From Chloroflexota bacterium (GTDB lineage Bacteria; Chloroflexota; Anaerolineae; Aggregatilineales; Phototrophicaceae), in assembly GCA_028873975.1 (NCBI GenBank), contig JAPPMO010000093.1, positions 62,001 through 126,000 of the forward strand: DNA of 64,000 bases, written 5' to 3'. How positions within the stretch are numbered: position 1 is the first letter of the stretch; every line of letters starts with the position of its first letter. The notes beneath the pieces are model-generated. The model saw only the letters and a program-made list of their open reading frames with translations, made no database searches and was not told where the DNA came from. Made by a program: the position numbers and the translations under genes. Positions 36,221 through 45,342 of the stretch are shown here, one piece after another.

Positions 36221-37680
36221 TAGAGCCCGGCGCGCTTCGCCGCTTGCCAGAATTCATCGAGCTCGTCCAGGGAGTAGTCCGAAAGCGGACCTCGATTCTG
36301 CCGAGCGCGCGCTTCAACATAGGCAAAGCGACGGTAGAACTTGGCGTTGATTTCACGCAACAAGCTTTCGGGATCGTCGACGCCGAGCCAACGCAGCCAA
36401 TTCACCAATACAAAGATGAGATCGCCGATCTCTTGTGTTTTTTCCGCGGGCGTAGCGGAGGCGAAGATCTCGTTAAACTCTTCCCGGGCTTTCTCTTCGA
36501 CGCCGCTGGCGTCTGGCCAGTCGAAGCCGACTTTTGCGGCGCGCTTTGAATATTGATGCGCGACGAGCAATGCGGGCGCGCCTTTAGGCAAGCCATCCAG
36601 AAGCGAGCGCTCTTCTGCGCCGGCACTGGCTTGCTCGGATCGTTTGATGTCTTCCCAATTACTGGCCACTTGCTGCGGATCGCCCTGAACATCGACGCCG
36701 CCCCAGACATGCGGATGCCGACGGATCATCTTCTTGTTCACGTGCCGCAAGATGTCCGACATGAAGAACTCGCCATCGTCGATGGCAATTTGCGCATGCA
36801 AGACGATCTGCAATAACAAGTCGCCCAATTCTTCATACAGCGCTTTTGGATCTTCAGCATCCAGCGCATCCAGCACTTCGTAAGTCTCTTCGATCAAATA
36901 GGGACGCAAGGACTGATGAGTTTGCTCTCGATCCCAGGGACATCCTTCGGGTGAACGCAAATGGGCAATGACATCTTGAAAACTTTCGAAACTACTCAAG
37001 GGATCCAGCGCCGGCAGAAAGAGCGTTGTCAACACGTCGATTTTGTCGCTACGATCGATTTCATAGAGACAGAGTGCTTCCACGGTCGCCTCGTCCCGCC
37101 CGGCGCCGTGGATCAATTTGATGGCAGTGGTGTCCGGGTATTGGTTCATCAAGGCCAGTTTGAGGTTCGACGCCACGGATTGACTGTAGACTTGCGACAG
37201 CAGCGCCGGTTTGGCAGGATTCAGCGGCGGATGATATTGCGCCGCGATCTCCAGCGCGTCGAGTATCTGTAAACCGTCGAGCGCGTCAATGCCGAGGAGA
37301 GCCAGGCATGGCTCGATGAAACTGATGCCATTGACGATCTCCAGCTCCAAGCCTTCCGCGGAGGCTTGCCGCGCCAGCCGCGTCACTGTGGCTTCGCCCA
37401 CGAGCGGGTCGCCCGGCACCGCGTAAACTAGGTCGATGCCGGATCGCGCTATCTTTACAAGACGGTCGCAGATTTCGCGATAAACGTCATCAAACTCATC
37501 AAAAGCCTCGTAAACATCGTCGAAACTGACAATGTCCAAGTGGGAGGGCAAGTGGGGGACGCAGGGATGACGGCGCGTGCGAACATAAAGGTTTTTTGCA
37601 TCTTGCAGCTTGCCCCAGGCGCGCAGGGACATGTCTTCAATTGCGCCCGGACCTAAACCTATCACAGTAATCATAAACAT
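36220..37680 (-). CDS. mazG: MazG nucleotide pyrophosphohydrolase fused to a tetrapyrrole-methylase-like domain
   Basis: The N-terminal half (residues about 3-215) is a SAM-dependent tetrapyrrole methylase-like domain with ITVIGLGPG and YAVPGDPLVGEATV. The C-terminal half holds tandem MazG repeats with the metal site EETYEVLDALD and EELGDLLLQIVLHAQIA, which hydrolyse NTPs to NMP and pyrophosphate. This is the YabN architecture of Bacillus and other phyla; the N-terminal domain has no proven methylase role. ATG at 37680 chosen because homology begins there. It lies 120 bp downstream of rpsI on the same strand and is coupled to the methyltransferase. Confidence 0.92.
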   Translation of the reverse strand: MFMITVIGLGPGAIEDMSLRAWGKLQDAKNLYVRTRRHPCVPHLPSHLDIVSFDDVYEAFDEFDDVYREICDRLVKIARSGIDLVYAVPGDPLVGEATVTRLARQASAEGLELEIVNGISFIEPCLALLGIDALDGLQILDALEIAAQYHPPLNPAKPALLSQVYSQSVASNLKLALMNQYPDTTAIKLIHGAGRDEATVEALCLYEIDRSDKIDVLTTLFLPALDPLSSFESFQDVIAHLRSPEGCPWDREQTHQSLRPYLIEETYEVLDALDAEDPKALYEELGDLLLQIVLHAQIAIDDGEFFMSDILRHVNKKMIRRHPHVWGGVDVQGDPQQVASNWEDIKRSEQASAGAEERSLLDGLPKGAPALLVAHQYSKRAAKVGFDWPDASGVEEKAREEFNEIFASATPAEKTQEIGDLIFVLVNWLRWLGVDDPESLLREINAKFYRRFAYVEARARQNRGPLSDYSLDELDEFWQAAKRAGL

Positions 37681-37800
37681 TCGTCCGCTGCGATTATTTA
37701 CGAAGCGCCAAGACATTCCCGCGAAGGATTGGGGAAAGGAAAAGCAGCCAAATGCTCGTTGCAATCAGATGGCTGCTGCGTAAACGGAACTCGACTCGGT

Positions 37801-38196
37801 CTAGCGCTTGGTATAGGTGGGCGCCTTGCGCGCGCGTTTCAGGCCCGGTTTCTTCCGTTCTTTGACTCGGGCGTCACGCGACAGGAAGCCCTCCCGCTTC
37901 AAAGTGCCGCGCAAGTCCGGATCAATCTTTTCCAAGGCGCGGGCGATGCCTAGAAGGATGGCGTCTCGTTGCCCGGTGACGCCGCCGCCGTTGACATGCA
38001 CCGAGATGTCATAGCTGCGCTCTTGTCCAATGTGGGTCAAGGGCGCTGTGCAGATCTCCATATCACCCAGGCGGGGCATATACTCGCGGGCTTCTTTGCC
38101 ATTGATAATGAACAAGCCGGTGCCACCCGGGAACAGGCGCACGCGCGCCGACGACGACTTGCGGCGGCCGATGCCCTCGTAATATTGTGCTGACAT
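37801..38196 (-). CDS. rpsI: 30S ribosomal protein S9
   Basis: 131 residues, with the YEGIGRRKSSSARVRLFPG start and the RNA-binding C-terminal tail ending KAPTYTKR, whose final arginine reaches the P-site tRNA. It lies 44 bp downstream of rplM, the universal rplM-rpsI pair, here attached to the end of the alpha operon. Confidence 0.97.
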   Translation of the reverse strand: MSAQYYEGIGRRKSSSARVRLFPGGTGLFIINGKEAREYMPRLGDMEICTAPLTHIGQERSYDISVHVNGGGVTGQRDAILLGIARALEKIDPDLRGTLKREGFLSRDARVKERKKPGLKRARKAPTYTKR

Positions 38197-38240
38197 TGTT
38201 TCGCTCCTTTTTCGGTGTAGCGCGCGGTCTTCGGGCGCGC

Positions 38241-38684
38241 CTAAATGTCCAGGGCTTGCGGCTGCTGCGCCTGATGCGGATGCTCCGCCCCCGCATAAAC
38301 TTTCAGTTTTGTCATCATTTGACGCCCCAGGGGACCTTTTGGCAACATGCCTTTGATGGCGAGCTTAAGCGCGCGCGTTGGGCGTCGTTTCATCATCTCG
38401 CGCAGGGTCATCTTTTTCAAGCCGCCGGGATAGCCGCTATGACGATAATAAATCTTCTGATCCATGCGCTTGCCTGTCACATGAATCTTTTCCGCATTGA
38501 CAATGATTACATAGTCGCCGGTATCGAGGTGCGGCGTGAAATAGGGCTTATGCTTGCCGCGCAAGATCGGCGCCACCTTGGACGCGAGCCTGCCCAGGGT
38601 CATGCCCCGCGCGTCAATCACCCACCAGCCGCGCTCTATGACAGAGGGCGTGGTTGCGTAGGTTCTCTGTATCTGTTGTCTCAT
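38241..38684 (-). CDS. rplM: 50S ribosomal protein L13
   Basis: 147 residues. Motifs: [50 protein letters not shown] and [15 protein letters not shown] at 38684 is preferred because GGAG lies 8 nt upstream; a GTG at 38693 overlapping the truA stop is the alternative. Coupled to truA. Confidence 0.97.
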   Translation of the reverse strand: MRQQIQRTYATTPSVIERGWWVIDARGMTLGRLASKVAPILRGKHKPYFTPHLDTGDYVIIVNAEKIHVTGKRMDQKIYYRHSGYPGGLKKMTLREMMKRRPTRALKLAIKGMLPKGPLGRQMMTKLKVYAGAEHPHQAQQPQALDI

Positions 38685-38689
38685 CTTCT

Positions 38690-39511
38690 TCACTCCAGTT
38701 CAGCTTCCGTCGCCAGCTCGCAAGGCCGTCTCGCAATCGTCGCCTGTCCCACAGGTGATGGATAACCCACCTCCTCCAGGATTAGCCCCATGGCCGGCGC
38801 CAAGACTTTCGCTCGTTGAATGTCGCGACTTAACAGTATTTCCTCAAATTCCTTAAGATCTATTTTGCCCAGGCCAACTTGCGCCATCGTTCCGACCATG
38901 CGCCGCACCATGTGATAAAGAAATGCGGTCGCGCGCACGCGGTACCTATAAAAGCAGCCTTGCTCGTTCTCTTCCAGGTCCCACCTTGAAGCAAACACCT
39001 CACGGGTCGTATTGCCGCTGCCTTCTTGTGGCGCGGTTCCAAAAGCCGCGAAGTCCCGCTTTCCCAGGCATAACGCGGCTGCCTCCTGCAGCGCGCCAAG
39101 ATCCATCCTCCCCCCGACAAGCTGCCAGGCTCGCCCGTTCAGCAGCGGGTTCCTCGCGGTCGGGGTCGCAATACGATAAACATATTGCCGCCAAAGCGCG
39201 TCAAAGCGCGGATGAAAACCGTCCTGCTGCCAGAGTTCTTGCACAGCGATGTCCATGGGAAGCTCCGCATTTATCGCGCGCAAGAGATCGCTTTCCGCGT
39301 GATTCCAGTTCGCGTCAAAGGCGATCGTCTGGCCCAAGGCATGCACGCCAGTATCCGTCCTGCCAGCCGCGAGTACGGAGATCTGCTGCCGGGTGACGCG
39401 CGCTATCGCCCTTTCGAGCGCTCGCTGCACCGTCGCTGTCGGCTCCGGCTGCCGCTGGAAACCGAAATAGCCCGTGCCATCGTATGCGATCTTCGCTGCA
39501 AAGCGCTTCAT
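38690..39511 (-). CDS. truA: tRNA pseudouridine synthase A
   Basis: Isomerises uridines 38-40 in the anticodon stem of many tRNAs. The catalytic aspartate is in [14 protein letters not shown] (D58 of the 273-residue form), and other family segments are [15 protein letters not shown] near the start and [20 protein letters not shown] near the C-terminus. ATG at 39511; a TTG at 39529 overlapping the rplQ stop is less likely. It lies between rplQ and rplM, a position common in Firmicutes and Chloroflexota. Confidence 0.95.
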   Translation of the reverse strand: MKRFAAKIAYDGTGYFGFQRQPEPTATVQRALERAIARVTRQQISVLAAGRTDTGVHALGQTIAFDANWNHAESDLLRAINAELPMDIAVQELWQQDGFHPRFDALWRQYVYRIATPTARNPLLNGRAWQLVGGRMDLGALQEAAALCLGKRDFAAFGTAPQEGSGNTTREVFASRWDLEENEQGCFYRYRVRATAFLYHMVRRMVGTMAQVGLGKIDLKEFEEILLSRDIQRAKVLAPAMGLILEEVGYPSPVGQATIARRPCELATEAELE

Positions 39512-39525
39512 TGTCCGCGGGCGGC

Positions 39526-39933
39526 TCAATCCTCGGTCGAGTAATCGACTAATTCAATCAGCGCCATCTCCGCATTGTCTCCCTTGCGCGCGCCCAACTT
39601 GAGAATGCGCGTGTAGCCGCCCGGGCGATCGGCATAGAGCGGCGCCAATTCATCAAAAACTTTGCCGACAAGCACGCGATCGTTATTCAAGCGCCGCGCG
39701 ACCTGTCGCCTCGCATGGACAGCGACCAAGTCGTCCCCGCGCTCTTCCGCCTTCGCCAGTCCTCGTTTAGCGATGGTAATCAATCGTTCGGCGTGGCCTT
39801 GAACGAACTTCGCCTTGTGAAAGGTGGTTTTGATCCGACCATGAACGAAGAGTTGACTGGCCAGGTTCATCCGCAGCGCCTTGCGGTGGCTGCTGCTGCG
39901 ATTAAGCTTTTTCCCACGAATTCGATGTCGCAT
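39526..39933 (-). CDS. rplQ: 50S ribosomal protein L17
   Basis: 135 residues with MRHRIRGKKLNRSSSHRKALRMN start, HGRIKTTFHKAKFVQGHAERLITIAKRG core and a GGYTRILKLGARKGDNAEMALIEL end, all typical. It follows rpoA after 20 bp. Confidence 0.97.
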   Translation of the reverse strand: MRHRIRGKKLNRSSSHRKALRMNLASQLFVHGRIKTTFHKAKFVQGHAERLITIAKRGLAKAEERGDDLVAVHARRQVARRLNNDRVLVGKVFDELAPLYADRPGGYTRILKLGARKGDNAEMALIELVDYSTED

Positions 39934-39953
39934 GATTGCGCCTCACTTGCCGC

Positions 39954-40979
39954 TTATTCAGCCTTGTCCTTTTCCAAGGGCCAGTAGTTCTTTTCCTGCA
40001 ATTTCTGTTCGAGTTCATCGAGGGACTTTTCACCGAAATTGCGGATCGCCAACATGGCGTCGGGTCCACGGTTCAACATATCCAGGACATCACCTACGGA
40101 GGTGATGCCTGTGCGCTTTAGAGAGTTGAAGACGCGAACGCTCAGATCGAGTTCTTCAATCGGCTTGTCATACAAAGGCGGATAGGCCGGCTCGTCGTCG
40201 TACTGCTGCGGCATTTCGATCGATTGGAACCATTCTTCGTCCACACCGGCGACGACCTTGAGATGGTGCATTAAGATCTGCGCCGATTGAGCGAGCGCCT
40301 CTTCCGGACGGATCGTGCCGTCGGTCCAAAGTTCCAGCACGAGCTTGTCGTAATTGGTACGCTGACCGACGCGGGCGCGATCAACTTCGAAATTGACGCG
40401 TTTGATCGGGCTGAAGATGGCGTCGACCGGCAACTCGCCGATCGGCAAGCGGCCCCGTTCTTCCGCCGGACTAAAGCCGCGACCGGACTGTACTTCAAAT
40501 TCCATCTCGATGTGAACATTGCGATCGTCCACCGTGAAGAGATACAAGCTCGGATTCTCGATCTGCACTTCCGGCGGCGCCCAGATATCGGCCGCGGTGA
40601 CTGTGACTTCCGCTCCAGCGATTTCCAAACGCAAGCGCGCGCTGTCCACGCCATGCAACAGCAGACGCAATTGTTTGACCTGCAGGATCAACTGCGTCAT
40701 ATCTTCGCGGACAAACGGGATTTCAGAAAACTCGTGATGAACATCGGAGATGCGAATACTCGTCACGGCGGCGCCGGGCAACGAAGACAAGAGTACGCGG
40801 CGCAAAGCGTTGCCCAAGGTCAATCCGTAGCCGCTCTCCAGGGGACCTATGACAAAACGTCCATAATCCTTGGTGATGTTTTGGCTTTCGACCTGGTGCG
40901 GCAGCACCATATTTGCGGTTACCCGGTTGGCGTCAACCGGGCTCGAACTCACGGATGCCGAATCGGATGGATATTCCAT
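39954..40979 (-). CDS. rpoA: DNA-directed RNA polymerase subunit alpha
   Basis: Scaffold subunit for polymerase assembly. The N-terminal domain (to about residue 250) has FVIGPLESGYGLTLGNALRRVLLSSLPGAAVTSI. After a linker, the C-terminal domain (about 275-335) has ELDLSVRVFNSLKRTGITSVGDVL and IRNFGEKSLDELEQKL, which contact UP elements and activators. 341 residues, with a somewhat long polar N-terminus of about 20 residues. It lies only 21 bp from rpsK: rpsD, usually between them, is absent. Confidence 0.98.
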   Translation of the reverse strand: MEYPSDSASVSSSPVDANRVTANMVLPHQVESQNITKDYGRFVIGPLESGYGLTLGNALRRVLLSSLPGAAVTSIRISDVHHEFSEIPFVREDMTQLILQVKQLRLLLHGVDSARLRLEIAGAEVTVTAADIWAPPEVQIENPSLYLFTVDDRNVHIEMEFEVQSGRGFSPAEERGRLPIGELPVDAIFSPIKRVNFEVDRARVGQRTNYDKLVLELWTDGTIRPEEALAQSAQILMHHLKVVAGVDEEWFQSIEMPQQYDDEPAYPPLYDKPIEELDLSVRVFNSLKRTGITSVGDVLDMLNRGPDAMLAIRNFGEKSLDELEQKLQEKNYWPLEKDKAE

Positions 40980-41000
40980 AAAGTCGGATTTACCTTTCGA

Positions 41001-41399
41001 CTAAACGCGGCGGCGTTTGGGAGGACGCACGCCATTATGCGGAACAGGCGTCACGTCGGAAATCGAACGCACTTTCAGACCACTTTGCTGGATTGAACGA
41101 ATCGCTGCCTCGCGTCCGGGCCCGGGACCCTTCACGAATACATCCACCTCTTTCATGCCATGCTGCTGCGAATTAGCCGCTGCCGTTTCCGCAGCCATGC
41201 GCGCCGCATAGGGCGTATTCTTGCGACTGCCTTTGAAGCCGGAGGTGCCAGCGCTTGCCCAGGCGATCACATTGCCAGACTGATCGGTCATCGAAACGAT
41301 CGTGTTGTTAAAAGTGGCGTAAATGTGCGCTTGACCATAAGGAATGTTTTTGAACGCTCGTCTTGCAGTACCGCGACTGCCTCTTCTTGCTTTCGCCAT
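41001..41399 (-). CDS. rpsK: 30S ribosomal protein S11
   Basis: 132 residues; contains [27 protein letters not shown] and the [21 protein letters not shown] loop plus the C-terminal [12 protein letters not shown] 115-bp gap without a gene separates it from rpsM. Confidence 0.97.
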   Translation of the reverse strand: MAKARRGSRGTARRAFKNIPYGQAHIYATFNNTIVSMTDQSGNVIAWASAGTSGFKGSRKNTPYAARMAAETAAANSQQHGMKEVDVFVKGPGPGREAAIRSIQQSGLKVRSISDVTPVPHNGVRPPKRRRV

Positions 41400-41514
41400 T
41401 TACCTGCTCCAAATGGTTATGCTTGAAATTCGCTTTTGACGGGGTTTCTCAAACTGGCGCTTCGCGCCCTTGGTCATGCGACCGAGGACCCGTAACAGCG
41501 CTTTCGCAGCGCAG

Positions 41515-41901
41515 TTACTTCTTGGTAGCGCCGCGCCGGCGACCGCGCCCGGCCACCGTTTGTTTTTTGCCGCGGCGGGTGCGCGCGTTTGTTTTGGTGC
41601 GTTGCCCGCGGACTGGCAACCGGCGGCGGTGTCGCAAGCCGCGATAAGAATTGATTTCCATCAGACGTTTGATATTGAGCTGCGTCTGACGGCGCAAATC
41701 ACCTTCAGTCGTCAGGTTATTGATTAGCTCACGCAGGCGCTGAATCTCACTCTCGCTTAAATCTCTGACGCGCGTCCCGTGATCAATACCGGCCGAATCC
41801 AGCAATCGCCGGCTGGTGGTCCTTCCAATACCATAAATGTAGGTCAAGCCGATAAGCACACGCTTGTCGCGAGGCAGGTCGACGCCTTCAATACGAGCCA
41901 T
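41515..41901 (-). CDS. rpsM: 30S ribosomal protein S13
   Basis: 128 residues with [26 protein letters not shown], the helix-two-turn-helix region, and [25 protein letters not shown] before a basic lysine-rich tail. It lies 22 bp downstream of rpmJ. Confidence 0.97.
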   Translation of the reverse strand: MARIEGVDLPRDKRVLIGLTYIYGIGRTTSRRLLDSAGIDHGTRVRDLSESEIQRLRELINNLTTEGDLRRQTQLNIKRLMEINSYRGLRHRRRLPVRGQRTKTNARTRRGKKQTVAGRGRRRGATKK

Positions 41902-41923
41902 CTATCACACTCCTTTTGGGGAC

Positions 41924-42037
41924 CTAGCCCTGTCGTTGCTTGTGCTTCGGGTTGTCACAAATGATCATCACTCGACGATTTCGCTTAATCACGCGGCACT
42001 TCGGGCAACGACGCTTGACACTGGCTGAAACTTTCAT
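41924..42037 (-). CDS. rpmJ: 50S ribosomal protein L36
   Basis: A 37-residue protein, [20 protein letters not shown] and so on, with zinc ligands C11, C14, C27 and H32 (the CxxC plus C and H form, so the zinc-binding type). First gene of the alpha-operon transcript, from the promoter 153 bp upstream. Confidence 0.97.
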   Translation of the reverse strand: MKVSASVKRRCPKCRVIKRNRRVMIICDNPKHKQRQG

Positions 42038-42189
42038 GCTGCATACCTCTTCTACGTCAAGTACAGATCCACAGTTTTCCGCAAAACGAGACACAAACTA
42101 CAAAACCGTCTGTAGATGCGCCAAATCCACTCATTCTTTTGTTTGAAACCCACCCCGCTTGTTTGCCGGATGGGCGACAACGAACGAGC

Positions 42190-42217
42190 ATTGTATCACA
42201 AGTTTCTCCCCTGTAAA
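42190..42217 (-). promoter_or_regulatory. Promoter of rpmJ-rpsM-rpsK-rpoA-rplQ
   Basis: On the minus strand TTTACA (42217-42212) and TACAAT (42195-42190) are 16 bp apart, giving a leader of about 145 nt. It separates the alpha operon from the preceding map-hydrolase unit, whose stop codon lies 17 bp upstream. Confidence 0.6.
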
Positions 42218-42233
42218 AGGACGTTTTCAGAAG

Positions 42234-43697
42234 TCATTCGCTCATTTCCGGGGAAATGACGAACCTGGGCGGACGCAGGACGATAAAGCAATCGGCGCTG
42301 GGGTCTTGCAGAGGGTCTGACAAAAACGCTTGCATGATCTCTGTGGCGCAGGGCACAGAATCCAGCATGCCGTGCCCCGCATTCGGGAAAACAAAATGCC
42401 AGTTGTTCCGCAGATGCGCCGCCGCAAAGCTGCCCCATCGCGCTGGCGTCGCTGGATCATAGGCTCCCGACAGTATAAGGCTGGGAATATCACTCGTCAC
42501 CGGTCGCTCTATCGGGGTCGTCAGGGCGGGCGCATTCCAAGCTTGGCATTCGGCATAATGAGCCTCCACAACCTCCCGCGCGGCAGCGAGGAGCAAGGGC
42601 GCGATCCCATCCGAATCTGTGAGATAACGCTGCGCCTCTGGTACCGCCAAATCCTCCGAGCAGCGCTGTGTCAAAAAGGCGCTTTTGCTTTGCGCCTCGC
42701 GCCCGTCTTCATCACTTGCGAATAGCTCGGATTCCAGCAAAGGCTCAAAATCGTAATCGCCGCTCCCAAATGACGCGATGAATGCGGGCAGATACGGTAT
42801 AACGCTTGTATGGTGCAGCAAGGAAGACATCAAGAGAATAAACTCGTTGCCGGTTATGGTCATACCGATAGGCTGACCCAGAAGCGTTAACTCCTGTGGA
42901 GAAGCCTTCAATTCTGAAACTGCGCGATAAAACATACCCCTCAGCTCGGGATATGTTTCCTTGCAGGCTCCATCGCTGGCGCAATCATCGAAAAGCCGAT
43001 CCAGCGCCATATCCAGGTTGCGCGCTACTTCCGCTGTGTGGCGCCGGGGCGGGGGATAAACCCCGTCAAGCGCAAGCGAGCGGATTCGCTCGGGCGCGGC
43101 ATCAGCCAACATGAGCGCCAAGCGACTTCCATAGGAACTGCCATATACGTTTACTTGCGGCAGGTCCAGCAATGACAGCAAGTCGACATAATCTCTGACG
43201 ATCGCCGGAATCGTATACGCCGTCAGATCCACGCCCCTGGCGGCAATACGCTCGCGGCATACGCTTACCCAGTCGGCAACGTTGTTCCGGCTCGCTTCGG
43301 GACAGCTCAAAGACGGGTAGGAAAAACCAGTACCGCGGGGATCAAGCATAATGATATCGCGCTCATGACCAAGGTCCGATTCCAGCCAAAAGGCGAGATC
43401 TGACGAAGCAGCTTCTCCAGGACCGCCTGGCAAATACAGAATCGGCGCGCTGTCAGTAGCTTGCCGCGATTTTATGCGCAGCAAGGCCAATTCCATATTG
43501 TAGGAGGATTCCCGCCCATCTCGAAACTCCGGCACGACCAGCCAGGCGCATTCCAGCCGGTCGAAATGAGATTGCGGCATCATCCTGGAAGACCAGGGGC
43601 ATTCCTGGGGCTTGATCTGCGGCGCTTCCGGCTGCGAATGGGCGCATATCGCCATTAGGCAGAATAAGCCGAGAAGCAAGGACCGCCCAAATAACAT
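42234..43697 (-). CDS. Secreted alpha/beta hydrolase, S33 tripeptidyl-aminopeptidase-like
   Basis: 487 residues starting with a signal peptide (hydrophobic 7-18, likely cleavage after CAHSQ or similar near 21). The oxyanion region reads YLPGGPGEAASS (HGGPG-like, leucine-proline in place of the histidine), the nucleophile elbow is GSSYGS, and late acid and histidine elements are GAYDPATP and NAGHGML. This is the architecture of the SlpD/SlpE and TAP-like secreted peptidases of family S33, with a C-terminal TAP domain. It lies 12 bp downstream of map on the same strand, inside the ribosomal cluster where infA usually sits. Substrate unknown. Confidence 0.85.
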   Translation of the reverse strand: MLFGRSLLLGLFCLMAICAHSQPEAPQIKPQECPWSSRMMPQSHFDRLECAWLVVPEFRDGRESSYNMELALLRIKSRQATDSAPILYLPGGPGEAASSDLAFWLESDLGHERDIIMLDPRGTGFSYPSLSCPEASRNNVADWVSVCRERIAARGVDLTAYTIPAIVRDYVDLLSLLDLPQVNVYGSSYGSRLALMLADAAPERIRSLALDGVYPPPRRHTAEVARNLDMALDRLFDDCASDGACKETYPELRGMFYRAVSELKASPQELTLLGQPIGMTITGNEFILLMSSLLHHTSVIPYLPAFIASFGSGDYDFEPLLESELFASDEDGREAQSKSAFLTQRCSEDLAVPEAQRYLTDSDGIAPLLLAAAREVVEAHYAECQAWNAPALTTPIERPVTSDIPSLILSGAYDPATPARWGSFAAAHLRNNWHFVFPNAGHGMLDSVPCATEIMQAFLSDPLQDPSADCFIVLRPPRFVISPEMSE

Positions 43698-43709
43698 GAC
43701 TGTCCTCCG

Positions 43710-44510
43710 CTAGGGCAATGTCAAGATCAAAGGTCCGTCTTCGGTGATCGCGACCGTATGCTCGCAGTGAGCGGTCAGCGATCCGTCTTTGGTCACCACC
43801 GTCCAACCGTCTTCGAGTTCCATCAGGTCGCCCCGGCCCGCGATCAGCATTGGTTCAATGGCGTAGGTCATGCCCGCCTGCAAGTCGTAGTCCTGCCATT
43901 GAATCTTGCTGTTCTTGCCTGGCCACCAGTTTGGCACCTGCGGTTCTTCGTGCATCGACTTGCCCACGCCATGACCGGTGTATTCTCTCGCGACGCTGTA
44001 GCCCATTCTACCGGCATAACGGGCAGTGGCTTTGGCAACATCGCTGATCTTGTTGCCAAGCACCGACGCATTGATCGCCGCTTCAAGCGCCGCGTCGGCC
44101 GCTTCCAGCAATCGCAGCGCCGATCGGGATACCTTCCCCACGGCATGGCTGTAAGCGGCGTCGCCAACATATCCGCGATAGAAACAGGCGACATCCACGC
44201 CGATGACATCGCCATCTTGAAGAATCCGCTCTGTGGAAGGGATGCCATGGACCAGTTCCTTGTTCACCGAAGCAGTTATGGTGGCCGGAAAGGGCGGGTG
44301 ATTCCCCGGGGCATATCCCAGAAAACACGGTGACGCGCCGTGGTCGCGCAGGACAGCGTTAGCGATATCGTCCAATGCCTTGGTCGAAACGCCCGGTTCG
44401 ATGGCGCGGCGCATTTCTTCGTGGGCGATCGCGACGATGCGCCCGGCTTCGCGCATTATCTCGAGTTCTTCCGCGGATTTGAGTACAGGAGCCATCGTCT
44501 TGCTCGTCAT
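43710..44510 (-). CDS. map: Methionine aminopeptidase, type I
   Basis: Removes the N-terminal methionine from nascent proteins. The five metal ligands are recognisable: D in VIGVDVACFYRGYVGDAAYS (two aspartates), H in YTGHGVGKSMHEEP, E in YAIEPML and E in AHCEHTVAI. Residue G-rich HGIPSTERILQDGD precedes the first ligand. About 266 residues from ATG at 44510; an ATG at 44495 is an alternative. It lies 11 bp downstream of adk, in the standard secY-adk-map order. Confidence 0.96.
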   Translation of the reverse strand: MTSKTMAPVLKSAEELEIMREAGRIVAIAHEEMRRAIEPGVSTKALDDIANAVLRDHGASPCFLGYAPGNHPPFPATITASVNKELVHGIPSTERILQDGDVIGVDVACFYRGYVGDAAYSHAVGKVSRSALRLLEAADAALEAAINASVLGNKISDVAKATARYAGRMGYSVAREYTGHGVGKSMHEEPQVPNWWPGKNSKIQWQDYDLQAGMTYAIEPMLIAGRGDLMELEDGWTVVTKDGSLTAHCEHTVAITEDGPLILTLP

Positions 44511-44521
44511 AGCCGCGCGCG

Positions 44522-45223
44522 CTAGCGGGCGTCGAGCAGGCTGCGGATCTCCGCCCAAACCGCCTCAATCGACTGATCCGCATTGACCTTGCGCATGATG
44601 CCCTTGTTTTCAAAATAGCTGATCAAGGGCTGCGTCGTTCCCAGGAAGGTGTCGATCCGCTTGATAATCGCATCGGCGCTCGCGTCATCCGGTCGGCGCT
44701 TCAACGGGATGTCTCCAGCAGCAAGCGATGCTTCCAAACGCGGCGGGAAAAGATGATCATCGTAATTCACCCAGCGAAAATCGACGCCGTCGGAGTTGTA
44801 ATAATAGTTGTAGCTCTCGCCGTTTGCCGCGCTGACGCGACCGAAGGCGCGTTTGAAAGCAGTATAAAGATCAAGTTCAAGCAAGAGCGCCGCGTCCACT
44901 TTGGCCCCCTTGGCCGCCAAGTGAGATTCCAAAAACTGCGCCTGAACCTGATTGCGCGGATAGCCGTCCAGGATGACGCCGTTCCCGGCATCGTCCTGCG
45001 CCAACCGATCCTCGACGATGGCATTGGTCGTATCGTCATCCACCAGGCGGCCCGAGACCATGATATCCTGGACCTTTAATGCCAGCGCGTCGCTGCGGGT
45101 CCGCATCGCGCGGAAAAGATCGCCCGTGGATACCTGTGGAATACCATAATGCTCTTCGATCAGTCGCGCCTGCAAGCCTTTGCCCGCCCCTTGCACACCT
45201 ATCAGTATGACATAAAGACTCAT
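44522..45223 (-). CDS. adk: Adenylate kinase, divergent
   Basis: Interconverts ATP + AMP and 2 ADP. The position in secY-adk-map, the STGDLFRAM AMP-site motif and DGYPRNQVQA support the call. The sequence departs from the family: the P-loop reads GVQGAGKGLQA (residues 9-19) where GxPGxGKGTQA is normal, so the proline and the phosphate-contacting threonine are replaced by Gln and Leu, and FPRT is YPRN. The LID region lacks zinc cysteines and is tyrosine-rich (ESYNYYYNSDGVDF). 233 residues. It could have shifted specificity within the adenylate-kinase-like group. Confidence 0.85.
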   Translation of the reverse strand: MSLYVILIGVQGAGKGLQARLIEEHYGIPQVSTGDLFRAMRTRSDALALKVQDIMVSGRLVDDDTTNAIVEDRLAQDDAGNGVILDGYPRNQVQAQFLESHLAAKGAKVDAALLLELDLYTAFKRAFGRVSAANGESYNYYYNSDGVDFRWVNYDDHLFPPRLEASLAAGDIPLKRRPDDASADAIIKRIDTFLGTTQPLISYFENKGIMRKVNADQSIEAVWAEIRSLLDAR

Positions 45224-45342
45224 CGCACAATCTCCATTGACCCGCCGCCCGGCTGACTAAAGACAATCCCAGGGCTGCATCAGGCAAAAATAAAGCCGAG
45301 CACAGAAGATACTCGGCAAAATCGTGAACAGGCTCTGGGCAA

